NCBI GenBank assembly: GCA_020310875.1
Contig: CM035428.1
Coordinates: 103,416,161-103,480,160 of the forward strand
Source: Ceratopteris richardii
Taxonomy: Eukaryota > Streptophyta > Polypodiopsida > Polypodiales > Pteridaceae
Length of the DNA: 64,000 nucleotides
Direction of reading: 5' to 3'
Every line of letters starts with the position of its first letter. Position 1 is the stretch's first letter. Shown here one piece after another: positions 40,845 to 51,300 of the stretch. A model generated the notes under the pieces. That model searched no databases. It saw only the letters and a list, made by a program, of their open reading frames with translations, and was not told the DNA's origin. The position numbers were made by a program, and so were the translations under genes.

Positions 40845-41472
40845 TGTAGCTCAGTGATGAGTAGCACCTCCTTTAATGTCAATCCAGGAAGACGTGAGGA
40901 TGGTATGAAGACCTCGAGCAAGTGGAGGCATAAGTGCGTGAGTGAGAAGCACACAAACATGCACACACATACACACACATGCGCACACACGGCAAGACAA
41001 AGAGTGAGAAGCAATGGAGTTCTTAGATTACTTTCAAAAAGCTCTTTCGTTTCAATTACAATCCAACCTCAAAAATGAGCTCTCTAGCTCTTTTTATAGT
41101 TTTTGACTAGGTTTTGGCCCTGTCCAGACCTAGTGTCCGGCCTAGTTAAAAATTAGGTTCCAGGGCCAATTTGAGGGCTTAAACGGAGTCTAAAAAATAC
41201 GAAAATTGATATGTAGGTACTTCTAAGGCTCCTCAAGCTCAAGGACTCCTTGGCTTGCACAAAATGGAGCTACAAAAATATGAAATGGTATTTACAATGA
41301 TTGTTAGTGATAAGAATCACTGTTATAAAGATGTTGATTTGGAAAAATTTGAAGGGCCTATCTGCTAGATTTGCGTCGACTGCTTTGTCTACTTACTCCT
41401 TCGCCTCGCTCTGACTCTCTCCACTGGCTTCCTTGTCTAGTCAGTCCTTGGCTGCCCATACTGCTCTCAACA
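40845..41472 (-). repeat. 5' LTR of element E
   Basis: 628 bp; in sense it starts TGTTGAGAGCAGTATGGG and ends GAGCTACA. It contains the TATA box at 41090-41098 and, in the first part, a copy of the reading frame that encodes the Arg/Ser-rich end of the extra ORF (VESSMGSQGLTRQGSQ...). Confidence 0.96.
41090..41098 (-). promoter_or_regulatory. TATA box in E 5' LTR
   Basis: Sense TATAAAAAG, followed by AGCTAGAGAGCTC. It is the likely core promoter for element E transcription towards gag. Confidence 0.78.
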
Positions 41473-41477
41473 CTATG

Positions 41478-42084
41478 GCATCCTTTAGCCCTCATGAAAA
41501 TACCTTCTTTTTGTAAATTAGGAGATGTCCATATGAACACTCTCCTAAACCCCTTTTTAATATTTCTTCATACTATAGGATAGTGTCTCTCACCTTTATG
41601 ACCCTTCTAGAAAGATTCCCCATGTAGAAAACCCACGCATGCCCTTCTTGGAGATTGGGTTGTTACAAATTTGATCTTTAGAATATCCTAGAAGATTGGC
41701 AGTTAGAGAGAGAATCACCTTTTTGACTTTTCCAAATGAGCACATGGGGAATATTTATGCAAAGCCTATAAGTAGAGGCTCACTTCTTGTAAAAGGGGAG
41801 GTCCCTTGGCCATGGCCTTGGCCTCCATTTTGGTAATGGAAGAAGGTGTCATTTGCTACTCTCTTGCCTCCTTGTGTACAATGGCGTTGGTCTTGGTGTA
41901 TGGATTTGCATGTGTGTGTGCATGGTTGGGAGGATGTTCCCCTTTGCTCCTTGTGACGTTGGCCATTGTTGCCATTGCTCCATGAGCGTGGGTGAACCTC
42001 TCCTCTCATTCTTTGCCCCAACTTGGAGAAACCTCTCACTTCCATGTGAGGCGGTTAGGGTTTGTTGTTCCCCTTTTCTCAACA
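41478..42084 (+). repeat. LARD 5' LTR, remaining 607 bp
   Basis: It continues the 24473-24512 segment after the E insertion and ends CTCAACA before the primer site. Compared with the 3' LTR (46232-46875) I count four substitutions and one 3-bp indel. A possible TATA-like CTATAAGTAG lies at 41767-41776. Confidence 0.95.
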
Positions 42085-42087
42085 ATT

Positions 42088-42105
42088 TGGCGCCGTTGCC
42101 GGGGA
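42088..42105 (+). other. Primer binding site of the LARD
   Basis: TGGCGCCGTTGCCGGGGA, three bases after the LTR end and identical to the primer site of element E. This links the non-coding LARD to the Athila/Tat branch of gypsy elements. Confidence 0.94.
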
Positions 42106-45100
42106 CGTCGGCCTTTAGCCGTTGGTTTTTCCAAGTTTGTGTGTCCATACTTCGTGAGATGCACCTTGACACTTGGAGGATGATGAATACGTGTGGCCTT
42201 CGGTTGGCCTAGGGTACCCCCTATTTGTTAATTTTTCTTTGTTGCACAAAAACACCCCCTAACCCCCTTCTCTTTCTCTCTTCTCACATATCCACACTCT
42301 CACACACTCACTCACTGGCCTCACTTTCCATCTCTGACACCTCTATTTTAGTGTATGCCTTGGAAAGAGGGATGGTATTTCCATTTCTTTTCCCTCCCTC
42401 TCTTCATTTCTAGTAAAAACAAGAGGTTGAAGTTGATGTGGTTTATGCATTCCAAATTCCCACAATGTTTGTTCTCTCATGTGTATGCGTTCAACACTCA
42501 ATCCTCCCACAAATATATAAAAGTCTCATTCGAACTTGACAGATTGTTGAATTCTCTTAATGCCTTCTCTTTTTTTTTTTTTTGCACGGATTGTCACGCA
42601 GACGGCTTGAAGGGATGTGCATTAATCTACCCTCTATCCCATCTCTGGTATGGTATGCTCTGACAACACTGGCGCAAATGGCTGGGGAGACGTTTTACTC
42701 TCTTGATTCGAGCGGGAAGGTGAGGAGAATACGATCCCTCTTTCACCCCATCTACTTCCTCTTTGTTTTCCCCCAACAGGTCGAGCTATGCTCCCTGGTG
42801 ATCTCTGATGCACGAGGGCGTAAGGGATCTCTAGTTGACCTTCTTGTGCTCGAAGCGAGCTTTCGGGGGTGCCCTTCTCCATTGCGCAAGCTGCTCGGGT
42901 TGTGTCATGAGTCCCCCTCAGAAGTCTGAAGCTCAGGATACTTGTGGAAGTGAGCTTTAATGGTTTCTTTGCCTGTCGACTGCCACGCATGTGGATTGGA
43001 ATATAGTTTCTGATGAAGGGCTGGTTCTAGTGTTCTTTTTACTCTTTTGCTCCATGCAATGATAATCAACCTGCATATTCTGCAGAAGAAAGAATCACCA
43101 CTCTCTCCGGGTGTATGGGAGGTTCTGGTTTTGTAATCACACCTCCTCTCTTTTCTTTAACCTGCTCATTTCTCTTGGGTGGAGTCTTTGGCTCCCCGGG
43201 CTTCTTGTCTGTGTTGTTAGAAGAATTCTATGGCAACTACCCATACATTCCTTCGAGGCTACTGAAACTCAAGGTGGAGCTTCTTACTCTCAGACCGCAC
43301 ATAGGCATTCTGCCCTTGGGTTCGATCTTGGCTTCCCCCTTCCCTTTGGGTATGTATCCCCTCTCGCTCGTTATTTCTGCAACAGCTTCCTGCGGGTCAT
43401 GCCTTGCTCCTCAACACTGCGGAGATATTGCATCACCTCGAAGCCTAGTGCTTGGATCCTCCATTGACGCATAATTTTTCGATGGCGAGGTCATGCTCTG
43501 CTCATCCTCGTGGCAGATGATTTGGATTTCACATCCCTTCAAGGGAGCTGAGTCACTCGGCTTGGTTGTTACTGTTAGGGGTCACTCTATGCTGATAATG
43601 TCACATGGAGGTTTTCAGGGCATGCGGTTAAGGCTAAAATCTCACATCGACCATGCAGGACCTTTTGGGTACAACATGCGGATGTTAAGCGTGCCCCATA
43701 AAAATAACTGTGTGCACTCTTTCTCTATTTGTGGTATTTGTGCATGATAAAGTTCACGTTGATTGGTGCACTATATGCATCTCTTCGTACTGTGTTGGGC
43801 ATGCAAGGTTTCTCTTACAGATAACAGTCATATGCTCGTATCTCTTGGAATGCTGTGATTAGAACTTGCCAATAACTTTAATACTCCTCAAGGATATGAT
43901 TCAGATTCTCCGTTTTTATGTTTTCAGGATGCCTGTAGAGTTTATTTATCTTGAACTCTCCAAATACAAGGAGCAATATATCAAGCTGACATATAGTTTC
44001 ACATCTTTTTTGTGAAGGATAACTAGTATGGTTTGAGTAAGTGTCCACTGTTTTGGAGATTCCTGTGCCTCATGAATACTATTTGTTGTAAATCTCCCAT
44101 CCTAGTGTCCGTGCCTAGGACTCGAGACTCTAAATAGCTTCATTTCAAGGTTTATGACTAAGTTGGTGGCACACCCTCCACAACTCTAAGGAATCTATGG
44201 CAACATGCCATTATGGTCATAGGATTTTCTCAAGATTTGCAATTGCGTAGGGATATAAAAGCATCACAAATGATCTTTTTAAGGAGTTATGTTGGTGCAG
44301 AGCTGCAAAATTTTTCTTTTTCATGTTATCTTTCGTATAAGTTCTATGCACCTTCACAATTCGGGCTTCCGTTGCTACTGACTAACCTTGACTGTTGTGT
44401 AGAAGTAGAAATGTTGGTATAAGGTTTTGTAATGACCCATCCAGTGGGGTTTGTGTCCAAAACTCCACAGGTCATAACTCAAAGGGATGAATTTTTTTTG
44501 AAAGCCTTGCATTTGAAATCCCACGCGAGCACACAGGATGCATTATTATAGTTCTTAAGCATATGATGGAAGCACATTGATTGGATTTTTCTCTTAACAT
44601 TCTAAATTTCTGGGTTTTTTTCAAAAGGATAGACTTATACGAAAATCATAATGTGCTCCAGCTTTCTTGGCAATTCCATTAGTTAAAGATTGAGTTGGGC
44701 ACGTACATGCCCCTGCGGGCGTAGCCTTCTTGAATAAATTAAAAGCCATATGTACCTTGATTGAAATAATGAAGTCTGTGAGTTCCACATGTTCTGAGTA
44801 GGCCCGTCTCCAATCTTTACTAGGATGAGGTTCCAATAATTATTAATGCTTTGGGTTGATACATCATTAAGTACACATTATTGCAGAAGCTGGATAAATT
44901 TTGGGCCATCAAAAAAGGGGAGGTGTGACTATGACTTGAATCTTTTGTTGTTTGAATGTTTCAAGATCTTTCATATTTTGAAGTTTTGGAAGACGGACCT
45001 TGGAAGTATGATTTTAGTGGGGAAAAGGCAATAAGATAGTTGATATCTTTATGACATAGATATTCATGTGTTCAACTTCTCAAACCCATTCATCAGTTTG

Positions 45101-46194
45101 TTGTCCATGGCTGGCTGCTGGCCAAGCACGTTGAAGATTGCCCTATGTGCTGATGACTTCGGACTCATGCTTGAGGACATGTTTATCTTCTCGTTGTGTA
45201 TGTATATTTAATAATCTGATTGTACTTCTCATGTTTGACCTCAGAACACCACTGGTTTGAGCTAAAATAGGCTGACCTCTCCCATCTCCATAAGGGATTG
45301 GTCAGGAAAGTTGCTAAGGCGGGTTGTCTATACTCTGCGAATCTTGATGTCCAGTTCTCTAATGCTTGTTTCACTCTGTGGAAATAGATTCGTTCTAGTT
45401 TGAGAACATGCATCCATAAGATATGACAAATTTTTATTTCTGATTGCTTCAGTATTGTGTTATGTCATAATGTTTTTAGTCTTGCAGCCATGCCTGAGTG
45501 CTATTATTCTGCAGTGCTTGTTGAATCCATCAATTTTGTTCTCAATAGTATTGCGGTTACATCATCCAAGCTCATGAAAATATTAGAGGATTATTGTTTT
45601 TAGGGATATACTCAATTCATGAGTTTCATGTTTCAGATGCATCTTGTTATCATTGTTCCTTGAAATCAAACCAGGCAGAAGGAAGGTCCAATACATCTTC
45701 CTAAGAAACCTGGTGCTCACTCTAAGAGATAAGAAGATTTTCAGGAGCTCTGCTCATTAGAAGAGCAAGTCCTAAGTGAAAGTTGTCCCTGAAGCGGAAA
45801 CTAAACATGGAATGACATTTTGTGGCTGCTTATTTTCAAATTCAGTCTACTTGTTGTGTATGTTTAATTTTCAGGTGTTGGAGCCTTGAAGAAAAGGCAC
45901 ATTGGATGGAGGCTGGGCTGACTGCCCCCAAGGGGATTGTGTCGCTCAGCTGTAAGACTGAAGAGTTGCACATTGAAGGATGGACTGAGGGCTTGCAGTA
46001 TTGCAGATCTGAAAGATTGAAGACTGGTGTGTTGTAGCTCTGAAGATTGAAGATTTGCAACTTGAAGTAAAGACTGAAGACTTGCAGCTTGAAGCCCTGC
46101 AGACTGAAGAATTGCAGATTTTGAAGACTTGAAGATTTTCAGACTTGAAAGACTCTACCTTGGGTCGTTTCAGCTATGTATGCTCTTCTCTTAG
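42106..46194 (+). other. LARD interior without gag or pol
   Basis: I see no retroelement protein domain in these 4.1 kb on either strand. The first 1.4 kb are less AT-rich, with overlapping frames of 115-119 codons at 42582-42929 and 43111-43474. The rest is AT-rich and looks like intronic or intergenic DNA. Near the end (45945-46160) an irregular repeat of GAAGACTTGCAG-type words appears. The content could be host DNA acquired by the element. Confidence 0.7.
42582..42929 (+). CDS. Hypothetical frame inside the LARD, possible captured host exon
   Basis: A 115-codon open frame contains MAGETFYSLDSSGK at 42678, a 60-bp stretch bounded by GTGAGG (42720) and CCCCAACAG (ends 42779) that looks like a tiny intron, and then VELCSLVISDARGRKGSLVD continuing to a TGA. 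I do not recognise the protein. The splice-like borders and balanced codon use are the only signs that it may once have been genic; the intron-like part is itself in frame. Confidence 0.25.
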   Translation: MHGLSRRRLEGMCINLPSIPSLVWYALTTLAQMAGETFYSLDSSGKVRRIRSLFHPIYFLFVFPQQVELCSLVISDARGRKGSLVDLLVLEASFRGCPSPLRKLLGLCHESPSEV

Positions 46195-46231
46195 CTTTGT
46201 CGAGGACGACAAAGTCTAGGAGGGGGAGGAG
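46195..46231 (+). other. Hairpin and polypurine tract of the LARD
   Basis: CTTTGTCG-AGGA-CGACAAAG forms a perfect 8-bp stem with a 4-base loop (46195-46214). It is followed by AGGAGGGGGAGGAG (46218-46231), which abuts the 3' LTR. The polypurine tract primes plus-strand synthesis; a GAGGACGA-type motif just upstream is common in plant gypsy elements. Confidence 0.88.
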
Positions 46232-46875
46232 TGTTACCCTAAGGGTTGCCCATAATTTTTCTCATGCTATGGCATCCTTTAGCCCTCATGAAAATACCTT
46301 CTTTTTGTAAATTAGGAGATGTCCATATGAACACTCTCCTAAACCCCTTTTTAATATTTCTTCATACTATAGGATAGTGTCTCTCACCTTTATGACCCTT
46401 CTAGAAAGATTCCCCACGTAGAAAACCCACGCATGCCCTTCTTGGAGATTGGGTTGTTACAAATTTGATCTTTAGAATATCCTAGAAGATTGGCAATTAG
46501 AGAGAGAATCACATTTTTGACTTTTCCAAATGAGCACATGGGGAATTATGCAAAGCTTATAAGTAGAGGCTCACTTCTTGTAAAAGGGGAGGTCCCTTGG
46601 CCATGGCCTTGGCCTCCATTTTGGTAATGGAAGAAGGTGTCATTTGCTACTCTCTTGCCTCCTTGTGTACAATGGCGTTGGTCTTGGTGTATGGATTTGC
46701 ATGTGTGTGTGCATGGTTGGGAGGATGTTCCCCTTTGCTCCTTGTGACGTTGGCCATTGTTGCCATTGCTCCATGAGCGTGGGTGAACCTCTCCTCTCAT
46801 TCTTTGCCCCAACTTGGAGAAACCTCTCACTTCCATGTGAGGCGGTTAGGGTTTGTTGTTCCCCTTTTCTCAACA
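46232..46875 (+). repeat. LARD 3' LTR, uninterrupted
   Basis: 644 bp from TGTTACCC to CTCAACA. It preserves the empty site of element E around 46267-46271 and is followed by the ACTTG duplication. Confidence 0.96.
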
Positions 46876-46880
46876 ACTTG
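46876..46880. repeat. Target site duplication ACTTG, right copy
   Basis: Partner of 24468-24472, directly after the LARD 3' LTR. Confidence 0.93.
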
Positions 46881-47470
46881 CATCACCGAAGAGACTCCGA
46901 CATCTGGGTGTCTCCCAGTTAAGAAAACCTCACCACGACCCTCTTTATCAAACATAAAAGGCTTTATGCAAGGAACGTAACCGCTATTTCAATGACCACA
47001 TGGACATACATAAGCGGTATCCACAGAAGCGTACATGGTGTGTATGTGCTCAATATATGCAGTAAAATGACACTAAAAGGCTGAATACACAGCCCAAAAA
47101 CTAGCCAATAACACCTGCAAGTGTCTGTCAACTCTGATGTTTTAGGCTTAAAAAACCTGCATAAATTTGCAGCGGCTGCTCCCACCAAAACTGAAAACCT
47201 CTCGAGAAACCTGTAGTTTTACGAGTGTGGCTGAAAATACAGCCCTAAATGTTGATATTTATTGTCTGAGAAGTACAAAGAACACTCTTCTTGATGTTCT
47301 TGGACCTATGTGAAGAGAACTATGTGCGAAAGTACTCCAAAATGGCTCCAAAAGACACCCCAAAAATGCTTCAAAAATAGGCTTTGAAAGCAAAGAATGA
47401 AGCTTTGAGGGACCAAAACTTGTTCAAGGTAATGTCAACCTTAGTCTTTCCCCTTCTTCAGACACCACAA
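46881..47470 (-). other. Probable upstream flank of copia D
   Basis: This non-coding DNA is the right side of the LARD insertion point and so was joined to 24472 before the insertion. It could be the leader and 5' LTR of copia D on the minus strand. I found no primer site or LTR boundary, so this is inference from position. Confidence 0.45.
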
Positions 47471-47475
47471 GAGTG

Positions 47476-47560
47476 TAGCTTAGTGGCAAGAGATTGCCAC
47501 GGTTAAGCTAGCTCTGGGGGGAATAGTACTGGGATGGGTGAACTCCCGGGAAGTATCGGG
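47476..47560 (+). pseudogene. tRNA-like A box plus 5S rRNA-like fragment
   Basis: TAGCTTAGTGG (47476-47486) fits the pol III A box. Then GGTTAAGC at 47501 and AGTACTGGGATGGGTGAACT / CCCGGGAAGT at 47525-47554 match the 3' half of plant 5S rRNA, including its internal promoter box (GGATGGGTGACC, one base changed). The 5' half of 5S rRNA is absent. It is therefore a 5S-derived retroposon, or a 5S-bearing LTR of the Cassandra type, not a functional rRNA gene. Confidence 0.7.
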
Positions 47561-47694
47561 AACCTCTATATTCCTTGATCGTTGAGGTCCTCCCTCGCAT
47601 GCAGCCAACGGCACCAATGGTGACTTCAGTGACTCGCATGACAAGGTATGCCAAGGTCTATGCCTTGGTCGCCGCCTTAGTCGTAAGCCTTGGG

Positions 47695-47756
47695 GGATAA
47701 GACAAAGTTTTAGCAGAATTTTCAACAATGTAGACAAGGATAAGACAAAGTTTTAG
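47695..47756 (+). repeat. 19-bp direct repeat pair
   Basis: GGATAAGACAAAGTTTTAG occurs at 47695-47713 and again, exactly, at 47738-47756. It could be a local duplication or the flanks of a lost insertion next to the 5S-like fragment. Confidence 0.85.
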
Positions 47757-47789
47757 TCGAATCAGAAGCAGTATTCAATAGCTCCTTGA

Positions 47790-48100
47790 CCTTCTTCAAC
47801 CTTGACCATCTGACATATTTGGATCGCCAAGCAGTACTTAACCAACCGACCCACACCCATGCAGATATGGGTACCCAAACAATGTATTATAGCTCAACAC
47901 TCAAGCCATGTAACATATAACCCTCAGAAATCTCTTCCATCCTCAACACCACCACATCCAATATCACCTTTTGTCGCTCAGTAGAAACATACCAACCGCT
48001 CAGCAACCCTTAGGAAATGGATACCAAAATGTATCCAGAAGCCTCCTCATGACCCGTTGACTAACACTACTTCCATTTCGAATAACAAAACCCCTTGTAA
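47790..48100 (+). pseudogene. End of second protease ORF, W(V/I)PK repeats
   Basis: One frame reads IWIAKQYL, MQIWVPKQCI and, past one stop, LRKWIPKCIQKPP, three copies of the repeat seen in element E at 29645-30000. The retropepsin domain itself is not present. The repeats survive in a divergent copy, which suggests they mattered to the protein. Confidence 0.75.
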
Positions 48101-48391
48101 TAATTCTTTCACAACTGAACTTTGTATAAACGCAACCACACTAACCCGACATCACTTGTAATAACATCTCATCAAGCAATGTATGCACTATCTTAAGCAT
48201 GTAGGTTTCTAGCGGCCTTCATTAGTTTTTGCAAAATCATTCCATAAACCACCTCACAACAGCCGGCTACACGGGTTACACATCAGTTATGGAAAGGGAT
48301 TGCGGTCTCACCTTATTGGGATCATGATTAATTTCCATACTAATGTGCTAATCTTTTGTAGCAGATCTTCTCCACATTCACATCACTCATC

Positions 48392-51300
48392 ATGCAGATA
48401 GAAGGACAATCCGCAGCTGGCCCCAGTGCACCTGTGGTCAATTTTGGCAAATTACTGGCTGAACCACATCCTATGTTACAACCGCCAGAGTTTCAAGGCT
48501 TCCCAGGACCAATGCCGATTGATGATCCTCCTAGGGGATACACCAAAAAAGTTCACTGTAATTCTCATTGGTTCCAAGGTGTAGCAGGACCATTAGCAGA
48601 TGCACACTTCATTTTTGATGCCACGCTAAATTTTGACAATATTAAGTGGGGCAAGTATCAATTTTTCTCTAGAGAATTTGAAGAGATCCAAAATACAAAA
48701 GAGTTAAAGCACATTTGGGCTAGAGCAGGTTTTACAAAATACTTCAGTGACCCATTACCCAAACCTGATTTTTATAGATGCTACTACATGGTGACCACAC
48801 TTACAGCCTCCAAGAACAAGGACTTGCCGAGAACTTTCATTCTTCCATCTTTGGTATCAAGAAGTTTTATCTTTCAAAAAATCTGATTCGGGTAGCAATT
48901 AAGATCCATGGGACTCACACGCCGACAGAGCGTGAAAGGCATATTCTAGAGCCGATGAAGCATGGTGATGTTGTGAAATGGGAAGACATTTTAGCCATTA
49001 CACCTGAACTCTCTAAGCCGTTATGCATATGTATGCAATATTTTGCATTTTTGGCTCAGGATCGTTTCACTATTCCTTACATGCGTATTTGGTTCGGACT
49101 ATATTTAGCATGTATTGGGCCCCAAACCATAGATCTTGCAATTTGGATCATTGATCAATTGTATTTAGCTCAACGGAGATGGGAAAGAAAAAAAGTCATC
49201 CACGGATGTTGTGCTCTCACTCGAATTGTCTATATGTGTTTGGCATATGATTTGCCCATACAATGTGCAATGACAAGTGAAGAATTGAAGGCATTAAAAG
49301 GGACCACCAAGAAAGCCAGGAAAGCTAGCAAGGATGAGCAGGCAAGCACATGCGTGGATCTATCCCATGTTTGCAAGTTCCAGAGTCCCCATCACCTCAA
49401 CCGTCTCCAGAACAGTCACCAATGGAACCACCCGCACCTATACAACCCATCCGTATATGCCTGTCATGACCTATTATCACAGAAGGTACTACTAGCACTA
49501 TTACTTCTCAAGCAACCACAGTTCAGGAACCCACCACTACAGCAGCAAAAATTCCCACCACCATCGGTGCAGACACATTCACTTTCCCTATAACCAACTT
49601 GGAGGCAGAACCCATGAACACCACCTTTGAATTTGAAATGCATGATGCTTTCTCCAGTGAATTCCAATTTTCAGAGGGTCATTTTTTCTCATAGGAGTAT
49701 GAACGTCTCAGTTACCCTACCACACACCCTGATCAACCACAAGAGCAAGTAGTCTCCAAATCATAAGAAGAGAGGATAGAAACTGACAATGAAGACAGTG
49801 ATGATGAAGCCAGTCAGGGTAGCCATGACTCTCAAGAGGAAGAGCAGAAGGATGAACAAGACCAACAAACCAAAGCTCAAGGTGATACAAGTACGCATGA
49901 AGATGACACGTTTGAAGCAACCGCCTACACTTTGGCAATCAAGAAACTATATCGCACTATGCAGGCAGTTTGGGCACGCAGAAAACTCCCAGAAGAAGAA
50001 AGTCAAGCAATTTTAGAATAGAAACTCGCTACAGGAGGATTCAAAGAAGCTTACATTCAAGGTTTCAGAGAATTGGTTAAATCAGTTGGAACCAATGAAG
50101 CACTTTGCTATTTGCATAGGAAACCACTACCGAAGTTTGACCCACGACAAATCCGTTTGCTATCAAAACCGGGTCAGTATATTTGCATACCAACGGATGC
50201 CCAGTCTTCACAAGACGCCAGGGAAGCACGAATTATTCCGGAAGACCAAGATGAAGAAGCAACCATCATCATCGACTCCCCGCCTCATCCTTCTACTGTA
50301 ACTACCACTACCACCGTCGAAGTACCCACCACATCACCTGCTCCTCTTTCACCTCCCACCCTTCCAGTCTCTCTTGTACACCCTACCTCCCCTAGACCAT
50401 CCACGTTCCTCGATGGTGCTGTAGCAGAAGCCCTAGTTTCCTCAACCCCACAAACTCTTCCCGCAACCCTTCCACCTATCCTGCCTTCCCTAGCTCCCAC
50501 CATTCCACCCAATCTATTTCTCACTCCATCCTTTCCTTCTTTCCCAATCCACCCAAGACCTGTATTCTCATTTCCCCCTCCCATGACCTCTCGTGTCACC
50601 TCCCCACCCCACTGTATTCCCTCTCTCCTCCCCTCTACACCAAGCAAGACGAGAAACCCAACCTATAATTTATTCATCAACCTTTGTAAATCCTGTATTC
50701 ACACCCACTCAAGCACCCACTATCACACCACTCTTCACAGTCACTGCACTCGACACCACATCCAGTGATATGGACATTTCACCACCCACCGCACCATCAC
50801 TCACCTCATCTATTTCACCACCCCATTTAGGCACGTCACACTTCTCCACGGTCACCACTGCATCCATTTTCCCATCCCTCTTTCTTCTTCCCCTTGCATC
50901 AACCCCCACACCCACAGCATCTTCACTCACTCCACCATTACTATTGTCACCCACGATCGAAACCGCATTCTGCCAAATGTTTGCTTGCATGACACAAGTC
51001 CGAGATGAATTCGCATCTCTCGGGACCAGCTACCAGACACTACAACAAACCACTACAGATTTATACGTGAAATTAAACTTGTTATTAATCAAGAACGCCT
51101 CACTTAATGCGCGATATCAAGGGCTACGTGAAGCCTATCACTCCCTCGAACTACAAAGTGAGCAGAAGACAAAAGAAGCAATTATCGATATGGACAACCT
51201 ATTATAGGTTCAAACGATTAGAAATGCGACACTCACTCGAAACATGGGACTATTAAGATGCCACCTTGCAGTGGCCAAAGAAGAGAATCAACAATTGTAA

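Larger units (their letters stand above)
24513..41472 (-). mobile_element. Full-length gypsy element E (Athila/Tat-like, 16,960 bp)
   Basis: The element has two LTRs (636 and 628 bp), Asp-tRNA-type primer site, polypurine tract and 5-bp target duplication. In sense the order is LTR, leader with tandem repeats, gag, pol (zinc knuckles, protease, RT, RNase H, two H2C2 modules, integrase), second protease domain, spacer, extra ORF, LTR. There is no archaeal-type second RNase H between RT and integrase, which speaks against the Tat/Ogre branch and for an Athila-related one. All coding sequence is in one frame with four internal stops and no frameshift that I can see. By eye the LTRs differ at about ten bases and two short indels, so it is fairly young. 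Confidence 0.95.
24473..46875 (+). mobile_element. LARD-like non-autonomous LTR element, split by element E
   Basis: Two nearly identical LTRs (about 645 bp) bound this element: the 5' LTR is 24473-24512 plus 41478-42084 and the 3' LTR is 46232-46875. A primer site follows the 5' LTR, a polypurine tract precedes the 3' LTR, and ACTTG flanks both sides. Without element E it would be about 5.4 kb. The 4.1-kb interior has no gag or pol, so it must be moved by enzymes from another element. It shares its primer site with the Athila/Tat-like element E, a candidate helper lineage. Confidence 0.93.

Noticed and set aside
41358..41540. Independent small gene at the edge of the E 5' LTR
   Set aside because: It is the LTR copy of the extra ORF's tail joined by chance to LARD LTR sequence.
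43111..43474. Host gene exon in two overlapping 118/119-codon frames
   Set aside because: Two different frames are equally long, so frame length is not informative. I kept only a cautious note about possible captured host DNA.
47499..47560. Functional 5S rRNA gene
   Set aside because: Only the 3' half is present, with changes in the internal promoter and no proper 5' half, terminator or neighbouring tandem copy.
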